From: CAYQCN01 sp964415975 | Lineage (GTDB): Bacteria; Patescibacteriota; Saccharimonadia; QS-5-54-17 | Reading direction: 5' to 3' | Length of the DNA: 32,314 nt | NCBI GenBank assembly: GCA_964415975.1 | Contig: CAYQCN010000005.1 | Coordinates: 1 to 32,314 of the forward strand | Position numbers and translations under genes: made by a program | In this document: positions 22,454 through 30,700 of the stretch, piece after piece | Layout: every line of letters starts with the position of its first letter | How positions within the stretch are numbered: position 1 is the stretch's first letter | The notes under the pieces: generated by a model | The model's database searches: none | The model's input: only the letters and a program-made list of their open reading frames with translations | Told to the model about the DNA's origin: nothing

Positions 22454-22482
22454 TTGACATACGATTAGGCTCATGCTAACTT
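22454..22482 (+). promoter_or_regulatory. strong promoter of the structured RNA
   Basis: Consensus TTGACA (22454-22459), a 17-nt spacer whose last three bases are TGC, then TAACTT (22477-22482). It has both a perfect -35 and an extended -10. The start would be about 22489, the first base of a perfect 11-bp stem. It is the strongest-looking promoter in the window. Confidence 0.75.
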
Positions 22483-22488
22483 AGAGTT

Positions 22489-22919
22489 AGGCTTTTAATA
22501 AAACCAAAACATCACACTCTTTAAAACAAATATTAAAAGCCGACCTTTCACATTTTCTGTTCGGTTAGCCTGTTTTCCGAATGGAATACAACCCCTCTAA
22601 AGTGGTCGCCTTTCTCAAGGTAGGGCCGGCGTGAGCATCTAAAAAATGCTTATACCGGCCTTACCGACAAGTGGTAAGGCGATCTACAACCTTGCCACTT
22701 GCTAAGCAGCAAAAAGGCGAGGGGTACAACGCCCCCACAGATAGCATTTGCTTGCTGGAGGGCGAACTGATTGGCTTAATGTACTTAGTTGTACGTTGTC
22801 GCCAGTCATATTTAGACGGGGCGACAAGCGCTATATATGCATTTGAGCGGATTTGTCGTCTCGTCATTCTCTTGACTGTAAAGAATAAACTCACCTTCAT
22901 TGCGTGAGTTTTTGTTTTT
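22489..22919 (+). ncRNA. candidate large structured noncoding RNA, ~430 nt
   Basis: A strong promoter and a rho-independent terminator bracket sequence with long complementary arms. Helix 1: 22490-22500 with 22531-22541, 11 bp perfect. Helix 2: 22619-22638 with 22646-22665, about 19 of 20 pairs including G-U. Helix 3: 22668-22679 with 22690-22701, 12 bp with one G-U. Helix 4: 22796-22803 with 22820-22827, 8 bp perfect. Alternative helix 5: 22815-22827 with 22853-22865, 13 bp with two G-U. Helices 4 and 5 exclude each other. I cannot match it to RNase P, tmRNA, SRP RNA, 6S, T-box or group I/II introns. A 78-codon open frame across it (22671-22907) has no start signal. The next gene has its own promoter after the terminator. 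Confidence 0.7.
22887..22919 (+). terminator. terminator of the structured RNA
   Basis: AAACTCAC (22887-22894) pairs with GTGAGTTT (22904-22911), 9-nt loop, followed by a T-rich run to 22919. Confidence 0.8.
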
Positions 22920-22939
22920 CATGCATCTATACAGCTCAC

Positions 22940-22948
22940 TGTTATACT
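22940..22948 (+). promoter_or_regulatory. extended -10 of the gene at 22958
   Basis: TGT then TATACT (22943-22948), ending 9 nt before ATG 22958. Predicted leader about 2 nt. This would also be the promoter of pheS and pheT. Confidence 0.5.
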
Positions 22949-22957
22949 GACGATAGT

Positions 22958-23314
22958 ATGTTGCAAGTGGTATTACGCATTATAACTATTACTGTAGGCT
23001 TATTATTTGCAGGGCTAGTGTCAGCTATGTTTTTAACGAACCCTGGCGAGCTAGGCCCTTATGGGATAACACTTTGGTTTGTGGCGCTTTTGATTTTTTC
23101 TGTTTTGTTACTAACGATAGTGATTTATAGGTTAAGTGCAGGTGACGAGGTTAGAGATTTGTTAGTAGCCGCTAGGGTTGGATTTTTAAGTAGTACTTGG
23201 GCGGTCGGTATGCTGGCACTAGGCAGTTTGCGACAACTTACGGTTCGAGATATCATTTTAATAACAATATTAGTGGTGGTGGTTAATTTCTTTATGAAAC
23301 GAGTGACTTTATGA
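22958..23314 (+). CDS. small multi-pass membrane protein upstream of pheS
   Basis: 118 aa with four hydrophobic helices (about 5-27, 36-57, 72-88 and 96-112) separated by short polar loops. I recognise no family. ATG 22958 is chosen from the -10 box; the frame is open further upstream into the terminator. Its stop overlaps the pheS start as ATGA, so PheRS synthesis is probably coupled to it. Confidence 0.7.
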   Translation: MLQVVLRIITITVGLLFAGLVSAMFLTNPGELGPYGITLWFVALLIFSVLLLTIVIYRLSAGDEVRDLLVAARVGFLSSTWAVGMLALGSLRQLTVRDIILITILVVVVNFFMKRVTL

Positions 23315-24327
23315 ACGATAATGATTTGAAATTTTTTTTAGAAAGGATAGACAAAGCTTCAAATTATGAGGAGCTTGAGCGGGTGCGTTTAGATGCTTTA
23401 GGCCGCAAAGGCATTTTAACCAATGAGCTACGCAGTATAAGCCAGTTACCAGATTCCGAGAAAGCGCAGACAGGTAAACGCTTGAATGCTTACAGACAAG
23501 ATATTTTGAGGCATATAGATAATAAAAAACAAATTTTGCACGAGGAGCAGCTTGCAAAAGAGGCGGGTGATTTCGTGGATATGACTCTTCCAGGGTCGGA
23601 GCCTGGAAGAGGTAGGTTGCATCCAGTGGCTTCACTCCAAAGTGATTTAATTTATATTTTTCAACAGCTTGGTTTTGGGGTAGCGGATGGTCCAGAGGTA
23701 GAGACGGATTGGTATTGTTTTGAAGCACTAAACATGGGTCCTCATCATCCGGCTCGCGACACGCAAGACACTTTCTACCTAGAGAATGGGGCTGTGCCCA
23801 GGACGCATACTTCATCAGTTCAGATACGTCATATGGAGCAAAACAGGCCGCCAATACGAATTGTTGCTCCAGGTAAGGTTTACCGCAATGAAGATGAAGA
23901 TGCTACACATATATGGGGCTTTCACCAGCTGGAGTGCCTAGTCGTAGATGAAGGCATCAGTCTGAGCGACCTGAAAGGAACTATTAATTATATGCTCAAA
24001 CAGCTGTTTGGAGATAAGACAGAATTAAAACTTTTACCAAATTATTTTCCATATACTGAACCATCTATGGAGATGCACGCCAGTTGTATGATGTGTGAAG
24101 ATTCTAGCAGGCAAGAGTGTCGTGTATGTAAGGGCACAGGTTGGTTGGAGCTGGGCGGAGCTGGCATGGTACACCCAAACGTGCTTCGCAATGTGGGTAT
24201 TGATACAGATATGTATAGTGGATTTGCTTTTGGTTTTGGATTGGAACGTATAGCTTCAATTCAGTATCAATTACCCGATTTACGTGATTTGTGGCGACCA
24301 AATTTGAAATTTTTGGAGCAGTTTTAG
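23311..24327 (+). CDS. pheS: phenylalanine--tRNA ligase alpha subunit
   Basis: 338 aa catalytic subunit of the alpha2-beta2 PheRS. The N-terminal coiled coil (about 1-85) is followed by the class II core: GRLHPVASLQSDLIYIFQQLGFGVADGPEVETDWYCFEALN, HPARDTQDTFYL, the THTSSVQIRHM motif, RIVAPGKVYRNEDEDATH, and motif 3 GFAFGFGLERIASIQY. Between EPSMEMHASC and WLELGGAGMVHPNVL sits a four-Cys cluster (Cys259, 262, 270, 273; CMMC...CRVC) that looks like a zinc knuckle, absent from E. coli PheS. Its start overlaps the preceding membrane gene (ATGA). Forms a functional unit with pheT. Confidence 0.97.
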   Translation: MNDNDLKFFLERIDKASNYEELERVRLDALGRKGILTNELRSISQLPDSEKAQTGKRLNAYRQDILRHIDNKKQILHEEQLAKEAGDFVDMTLPGSEPGRGRLHPVASLQSDLIYIFQQLGFGVADGPEVETDWYCFEALNMGPHHPARDTQDTFYLENGAVPRTHTSSVQIRHMEQNRPPIRIVAPGKVYRNEDEDATHIWGFHQLECLVVDEGISLSDLKGTINYMLKQLFGDKTELKLLPNYFPYTEPSMEMHASCMMCEDSSRQECRVCKGTGWLELGGAGMVHPNVLRNVGIDTDMYSGFAFGFGLERIASIQYQLPDLRDLWRPNLKFLEQF

Positions 24328-24329
24328 TT

Positions 24330-24461
24330 ATGGCTAGGATTTTTTACCCTAAGGAGCTAGAATTTTTAGATAATATCTTAAATTTGGGAAGGCTTGTTTT
24401 GGCAGGCGGTAGCACTGGTGCAATCAGGTCTAATTCATGCAGAATGGTGTGTGTATGCTGA
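24330..24461 (+). CDS. 43-aa ORF bridging pheS and pheT
   Basis: ATG 24330 lies 2 nt after the pheS stop, and GGAG (24315-24318) sits 11 nt upstream. The frame runs through the whole 127-nt gap and stops at TGA 24459-24461, overlapping the pheT start by 7 nt. The peptide begins MARIFYPKELEFLDNILNLG. No family recognised. pheT itself has no Shine-Dalgarno, so the ORF could deliver ribosomes to pheT. It could also be the remnant of a longer gene. Confidence 0.45.
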   Translation: MARIFYPKELEFLDNILNLGRLVLAGGSTGAIRSNSCRMVCVC

Positions 24462-27223
24462 TAGTTGCCGAATGGATTAATCAATACTTGAGTCGAGGAG
24501 TGAGCATATCAGAGATTAATGAGGCTTTAGAATCGGCCGGAATCGAGGTTGAAGGTGTTATTAGCCCACCTGAGTTTGATAAAAAGTTAGTCGTGGCCGA
24601 AGTTGTTGATGTTAAGCCCCACCCTGATGATGGTAATTTGCAAATTGCTGTCGTGTCTACACCTGAAAACCGTTATGAAGTTGTGTGTGGTGCGCCAAAC
24701 CTAGCTCAGGGTCAGAGGTCGGTGCTTGCAATGCCTGGGTCTGTCTTGCCTGGAGGCGAAAAAATCAAGCAGACGGAAATCCGTGGTGTTAATTCTGAAG
24801 GTATGCTTTGCAGCGAGAAGGAGCTGGGCTTAACTGATAATCATGAGGGTATAGTTGATCTTGGCAGTGAAGTAGAGGCAGGTAAATTGTTGAATAGCCT
24901 CAGCCTGGGTGACTATGTAATTATAGATGTCACTACAGCTGCCAACCGTTGGGATCTTCAGAGTTATAGCGGCATTGCTAGAGAAGTCGCAGCTCATACC
25001 GGTGTAGGTTTTACCGATGAGGAGATCGATCGTATGGACTTTGACTCCGGTAAAGAAAGCAAGATGTTTATCAATCATATTCCGGACAAAGTCAAAGATT
25101 ATACTCTGGTAAAGCTAGAATGCGATGCAGTCGTTGGTCTTTTAGGTCAAGAAAAAATAAAAAGACGTCTGCGTCTTAGTGGTATAAAATCCATAAATTC
25201 TGTAGTCGATGCCACCAACTACGCCATGCTAGCTACTGGCCAGCCGCTACACGCCTTCGATGCTAGCAAAATTAAGGGTAAGGTAGAGGTTAGGTTTGCC
25301 AACAAAGGCGAGTCAATAAAGACTTTAGACGGGGTAGAGCGTAGTCTAGTCAGCGACGATATAGTTATTGCCGATGACAGTGGGCCAATCGCACTTGCTG
25401 GTGTTATAGGCGGCGCAGATACTGAAGTTAGCGACAGTACAAAAGAAATCATACTGGAGTCTGCTACGTTCCCCAGCGTATACGTTCGCAAGACTGCACA
25501 GCGCCATGGCCTGCGCACTGAAGCTAGCAGTCGTTTTGAGCGTCAGTTGCCTATACAGGCTGCTTTGAGGGGTATGGAGTCTCTAGTCAGTATGCTTAAA
25601 GAGTTCAATAGCATGAAAGTGGTTGAATCTCATCATGAGCGCAATGACTGGCCCTGGGTGCAGCATATTGGCCTGAGACTTAGCAAGGCCAGGCAGCTGA
25701 CCGGCATAAAAGAGCTCAGCATGCAACAGATTGTAGGCCACCTAGAGTTGCTGGGTTTTGAGGCTGGCGGTTTCGATATAGCTGAACTTGCAAGAGGGCA
25801 TTTAGGCAAGCCATATAAGCTAGGAGCTAAATTCAAGACAGATGGCCTAGACGCCTTTGACTGTTCTTATTTGATAGACTATCTGTACTCACTTATTGGA
25901 ATTAGAGTAGGTCACTCGGCTTACCAGCAATATCAAAACGGTTTTGAGGTTGGTGTTGATGATTTAGTTGTAGGCGACCTGCTATTTCGTGGGGGTCCAT
26001 GGGTCGAGCTGAGTGAAAGTGAAAGGGGCGGTATATCTCATGTCGCTTTATACATAGGAGACGGCAAAATCATAGAAGCCAAGGACTACGCTCGGGATAA
26101 AAATGGAGAGTGGCAGCAGATACCAGAACCGGATCGAAAAGTAGTAGAGTCAGACCTCGAATCAATAGTCAAAGACCCTCAATTTGTCGGAGCTAGACGG
26201 TATGTTAATAGTCTAGATGATTTCATATTTGCAACTGTGCCATGGTGGAGGCCAGACGTAAAGATACCAGAAGATGCCATCGAAGAAGTCATAAAGCTCA
26301 TAGGCCTAGAAAAAGTCCCTGCTACTTTGCCTCATTGGCACCCTTCCTCTGCAGTGGTAGATTGGGATCTAAGACGCGATGATGAGGTAAGACGGCTATT
26401 GTATGGGCTTGGTGCATTTGAGGTTACAACTTATCCTTTCATAAGTGAGTCAGACATAGGCTTGTTCAAGCAAACATCAGATCATTTTAGGCTTCAAAAC
26501 CCACGATCACAAGAACAAGCCTATTTGCGCAACAGTCTAATGCCGCTCTTAGTTCGTTCCGTTGTAAATAATTCAACTTATAAGGATAAATTTGTTATCT
26601 TCGAGCTAGCTAAGGTCTTTGGGGTTGATGGCGATAACCAGCTGCCTAATGAGAGGCATAAGTTGGGCTTAGCATGCCAAAGCGACGATATACTGGACTT
26701 GAAAAGGCATATAGATGCACTATTTGGCCATGCCCATTTAGACATTACCATCGAAATGACCAATTCTATTCAAAAATACTTACACCCCTCTCGGCAGGCT
26801 GTTATTTTTGGGCCTAAGAGTGAAGAGCTAGGCTGGTTTGGTGTAGTTCATCCAGATATTACGTCAGAACTTAAAAGTCGGTCACCGATAATGTATGCCG
26901 AAATAGATTTAATAAAACTAAAAGAAAGCTGGAGCCAGGCAGACTTTGAGCCTCTTTCTGCCTATCAGAGTAGTTATCGAGATATAACTCTAGAAGTGGC
27001 AAGGGATGTAACCTGGGATAGTGTATACAGGGTGTTGTCTGAGCTAGACGATGTCGAATGCAGCTTTAAAGACGAGTACCACAAAGACGACAAAAAAGCC
27101 TTGACCATACATGTCGAGCTCAAGGCAAGAGAACGCACCTTAAGCGAAGATGATATTAAGGACAGAATCGAACGCATTGTCAGGTTGTTGACTCGATACT
27201 TGGACGCTGAAATTACACTTTAG
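24455..27223 (+). CDS. pheT: phenylalanine--tRNA ligase beta subunit with inserted NlpC/P60 domain
   Basis: 922 aa from ATG 24455, about 130 longer than usual. In order: N-terminal helix and tRNA-binding OB fold (40-150, PHPDDGNLQIAVV, VVCGAPNL), B3/4 editing domain (about 200-390), and first half of B5 (about 400-440, GLRLSKARQLTGI...LELLGFE). Then comes an NlpC/P60 domain (about 441-587). It is followed by the second half of B5 (FATVPWWRPDVKIPEDAIEEVIKLIGLEKVP), the catalytic-like core and the FDX-ACB domain (YQSSYRDITLEV...). The insert has LGKPYKLG, FDCSYLIDY (Cys470), GGISHVALYIGDGKIIEA (His529) and FVGARRYV, all NlpC/P60 hallmarks. Reading is in frame throughout. NlpC/P60 enzymes cleave peptidoglycan peptides; its role here is unknown. 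Confidence 0.93.
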   Translation: MLIVAEWINQYLSRGVSISEINEALESAGIEVEGVISPPEFDKKLVVAEVVDVKPHPDDGNLQIAVVSTPENRYEVVCGAPNLAQGQRSVLAMPGSVLPGGEKIKQTEIRGVNSEGMLCSEKELGLTDNHEGIVDLGSEVEAGKLLNSLSLGDYVIIDVTTAANRWDLQSYSGIAREVAAHTGVGFTDEEIDRMDFDSGKESKMFINHIPDKVKDYTLVKLECDAVVGLLGQEKIKRRLRLSGIKSINSVVDATNYAMLATGQPLHAFDASKIKGKVEVRFANKGESIKTLDGVERSLVSDDIVIADDSGPIALAGVIGGADTEVSDSTKEIILESATFPSVYVRKTAQRHGLRTEASSRFERQLPIQAALRGMESLVSMLKEFNSMKVVESHHERNDWPWVQHIGLRLSKARQLTGIKELSMQQIVGHLELLGFEAGGFDIAELARGHLGKPYKLGAKFKTDGLDAFDCSYLIDYLYSLIGIRVGHSAYQQYQNGFEVGVDDLVVGDLLFRGGPWVELSESERGGISHVALYIGDGKIIEAKDYARDKNGEWQQIPEPDRKVVESDLESIVKDPQFVGARRYVNSLDDFIFATVPWWRPDVKIPEDAIEEVIKLIGLEKVPATLPHWHPSSAVVDWDLRRDDEVRRLLYGLGAFEVTTYPFISESDIGLFKQTSDHFRLQNPRSQEQAYLRNSLMPLLVRSVVNNSTYKDKFVIFELAKVFGVDGDNQLPNERHKLGLACQSDDILDLKRHIDALFGHAHLDITIEMTNSIQKYLHPSRQAVIFGPKSEELGWFGVVHPDITSELKSRSPIMYAEIDLIKLKESWSQADFEPLSAYQSSYRDITLEVARDVTWDSVYRVLSELDDVECSFKDEYHKDDKKALTIHVELKARERTLSEDDIKDRIERIVRLLTRYLDAEITL

Positions 27224-27237
27224 AATCATAGCCTTTT

Positions 27238-27246
27238 TGCTATACT
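27238..27246 (+). promoter_or_regulatory. extended -10 of the gene at 27257
   Basis: TGC then TATACT (27241-27246), ending 10 nt before ATG 27257. No Shine-Dalgarno. Confidence 0.5.
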
Positions 27247-27256
27247 GAGATAGAGT

Positions 27257-27682
27257 ATGCCAAATAAATCCAATCAAGAGAGTTACCCCCAAAGCCAACA
27301 GCCGGAGCAACTGCCGGTGCAGCCCGATATAGGTCCGGCTGCAGAAGTCTTGCCCACGCAAGAGCAAGAGAAGCCTTCTCAACAAGAGGCGATAGACAAA
27401 GACGACAGCGTGGTGTTGCCGTATGTGCAGGATGATGATAGTGACGATTCAGCTGCTACCATACAGTCACAGGCTCCTAGTTCTGGCCAAGCGCAAAACC
27501 AGCCTACTTCACCGGCTGTAGCTGATGACCTCGACGTTATAGAAAAGGCTTGGGTCGACAGGGCTAAGCAGATTATCAAGGACACTCGAGACAATCCACG
27601 AGCTCAAGAAGAACAGTTTGAACAGCTGCAAATAGAGTATCATAAGAAGCGTTATGGCCGTGATATTAAAGCTAAAAGATAA
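27257..27682 (+). CDS. acidic, Gln/Pro-rich protein paired with the VirB4-like ATPase
   Basis: 141 aa. Residues 1-90 are low-complexity (SQQPEQLPVQPD, DDDSDDSAATIQSQAPSSGQ) and probably disordered. The last 50 residues form a charged helical segment (DVIEKAWVDRAKQIIKDTRDNPRAQ...EYHKKRYGRDIKAKR). The next gene starts 18 nt downstream, so they are one unit. I infer an accessory role for the secretion ATPase. No known family recognised. Confidence 0.7.
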   Translation: MPNKSNQESYPQSQQPEQLPVQPDIGPAAEVLPTQEQEKPSQQEAIDKDDSVVLPYVQDDDSDDSAATIQSQAPSSGQAQNQPTSPAVADDLDVIEKAWVDRAKQIIKDTRDNPRAQEEQFEQLQIEYHKKRYGRDIKAKR

Positions 27683-27700
27683 ACTCGAGGCCTGGCATAT

Positions 27701-30700
27701 ATGATTGCAATAATTGTAATTTCTGTATTGACAATCGCCGGGCTGGGCTTGACCGGATATTTAATTTATCGTCGAGGTCTTCGCTATGCAAAAGGCATTG
27801 AGCGCGGTATCAAAATGGTACCTATACTTATTAACCTTCCGCCGGCTAGTGAGGATGTTGAGGTTGGCGGTAGGGACGTTAGGGATGTTATGCAAGAGCG
27901 CAACTCCCAGGCTGAAGTTTTGTATAACCTTATTGCCAGTACGGCTACCAAAGGTTTTAAAAGCAAATTTTTCGGACAACGTCATATAGGCTTTGAGATT
28001 GTGGCTATCGATGGCATTATACGTTTTTATGCTGCAGTTCCGGTGGCTATGGTGTCGGTGATAAAACAGGCCATACTTACAGCTTACCCCGGAGCTCAGC
28101 TAGAAGAGGTAGAGGATCACAACATCTTCAGCGAGGCTGGCAAGATCAGCGGTACTTATGGCGGAGAAGTGAAGCTGAAGAAAGAATACTCCTATCCTAT
28201 AGCTACCTTTAATGAATTACAAAGAGATGCCGTAAGTGGCTTGATAAATAGCTTAAAGTCACTCGAAGAAGGCGACGGCGCAACTATACAGATATTGCTT
28301 AGACCGGCCTCAGAAGGTTGGGAGAAAAATACTGAAAATCTAGCTAAAAAACTAGGTGAAGATGATGGTGGGAAAGGCTTTTCACTTAAGCATATCCTTC
28401 AAGCTCCGTTTAAAGTGCCGGAAAGTGGCGATGATAGCTCCTCTAAGACACCAAAGCAGCTTAGTAATACTGAACAGAGCACTATAGAAGCCATCGAGCG
28501 TAAGGCTAAAGCGTCCGGCTATGAAGTTTTGATAAGGGTGATAGCATCTTCTGCTACTGCTAGCAGAGCCCAGGCCAACACCAACAATATTGTAGCCGCA
28601 TTTTCGCTGTTTGACGCCCCTGGGCTAAACGGCTTTAAATTTGAGCCGGCTAAAAATATCGAAAACTTTGTAACCGACTTTATATTCAGATTCTTTCCGC
28701 CAGAAAGAAACAAGATGATCCTAAATAGTATAGAGTTGTCTACTTTATTTCATTTTCCAGATGATCAGTTTACCAAAACTTCCCAGGTGCAGCGTCAGCA
28801 GTCCAAGCAGGTGGAGGGCCCCAATAATATAAGCCAGACAGGTGTCTTGGTGGGCAACAATGTTCATCATGGTGTCAAAAAAGAAATCCGCCTCAACGAC
28901 AATGATCGCCGCCGCCATGTCTATATAGTAGGCCAGACAGGCACAGGTAAGTCTGTGTTGCTTGAGAATATGATGGTTCAAGACATAAGAGATGGCAAAG
29001 GTTTCGCGTTTATCGACCCTCACGGAGATGCAGCAGAGGAGATTCTGGGTATGCTCCCCAAAGAGCGAGCTGAAGATGTTATTTATTTTGACCCAGGAGA
29101 TATGGATAACCCGCCCGGCCTAAACTTGTTTGAGTATCATACTGAAGATCAAAAAGACTTCTTAATTCAAGAAGCTATAAATATGCTAGAAAAGCTATAC
29201 GACCCTCATAACCAAGGCATAGTTGGGCCTAGATACCATCATATGTTTAGAAATGCTGCTCTTACGGTCATGGCCGACCCGGCAGGGGGCACATTTATAG
29301 ATGTATCGAAGCTATTTCGTGATCCGCAGTTTGTCAAAGACAAACTCAAACATGTTCAGGATAAGACCGTTTTAGAGTTCTGGCAGAAGGAGATGCCGGC
29401 CGCGCAGCGCTCAAGTGATCATGGCGAAATGGTGAGCTGGTTTGTCTCTAAGTTTGGCGCTTTCTTAAGTAATCAGATGATGCGCAATATCATTGGGCAA
29501 TCACAAAGCTCATTCGATCTGCGTGAAGTTATGGATAATCGCAAGATATTGATAGCCAATCTCAGCAAAGGCAGACTCGGCGAGCTTAACTCTAAGTTAT
29601 TGGGTATGATATTTGTCATGAAATTTCAGGCCGCCGCCATGAGCAGGGCGTCGGTGCCTGAAGATCAAAGAGTCGACTTCTCTTTGTATGTAGACGAGTT
29701 TCAGAATTTTTCTACCGAATCTTTTGCCCATATATTGTCTGAGGCTAGAAAGTACCGTCTAAATCTTATAGTGGCCAACCAGTTCATATCCCAGTTAAGC
29801 GAAGAGGTTAGAGAGGCTGTTTTTGGCAATGTAGGCACTATAGTTAGTTTTAGGTCCGGGCCCAATGATGCTGATTTCTTGGTAAAGCAGTTTGCGCCAA
29901 CTTTCAACGAGAGAGACTTGGTCAATATGCCCAACTACAATACCGCTATCCGCCTCATGAACGGCGGCCTACCTACAAAGCCTTTCAGTTTGGCTACATT
30001 GCCGCCAATTGGTTCGGCCAATCCAAAACTTATAGAAGCAGTCAAGCAACTTTCTTCTATAAAATACGGCAGGCCCAGACAAGAAGTCGAAGACGAAATA
30101 TTCGATCGGCTATCAACTAAGCCGCCCCCTAGTCCATTCGATAGTTTGGCTAGCTCTAGACAGGAAGGATCTTCTAGTAATAGCCGCGATAGCCGACCTG
30201 CGACTAGTTCAAGCTCGGACTCTTCATCTAGTCAAGGCGGACAGTCATTTCTAGACGAATGGTTGGCTAAGAGGCGTCAACATATGCAGCAGTCTGACCA
30301 GAAAAAAAGCAGGGTATCAGCATCTGACAGCCATGCAAATCAAACACAAGAAGGGAGGTTCAATATGAACCCAGATCAGCACCAGAATCAGTCAAATTCA
30401 CAACAAAGCAGCAGTGGCAGGCCGCAATCTTTTCAGCCTGAATCTCATAGTGAAGACGGCAAGCCAGATGAAGCTGTCAGAAGCTCAAGTCATAGAAAGT
30501 CTGTGACTCCACCTCCGCCCAAACAGCCGCCTGTGTTGCCTCAAGACAATCCTGCCGATCAGACATCACAAACTTCCGCAGTCCCGCAGCCGGGGCAGTC
30601 GGTTCCAGGTGCTCATTTTGCTTCATCTCAGTATGCGCCCCAATCTCAGTCCAATACTCAGCCACAGTCGGAGGGTATGCATGGGCAGCAAGCACCTCTA

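Noticed and set aside
22671..22907. Open frames of about 78 codons on both strands in the trpS-pheS gap
   Set aside because: No start signal or recognisable protein; the region is dense in complementary arms with compensating G-U pairs and ends in a terminator, which fits an RNA gene.
25772..26215. PheT insert as a frameshift, assembly join or separate gene
   Set aside because: The frame is continuous on both sides, B5 halves are complete at both borders, and there is no internal stop, start signal or repeat at the junctions.
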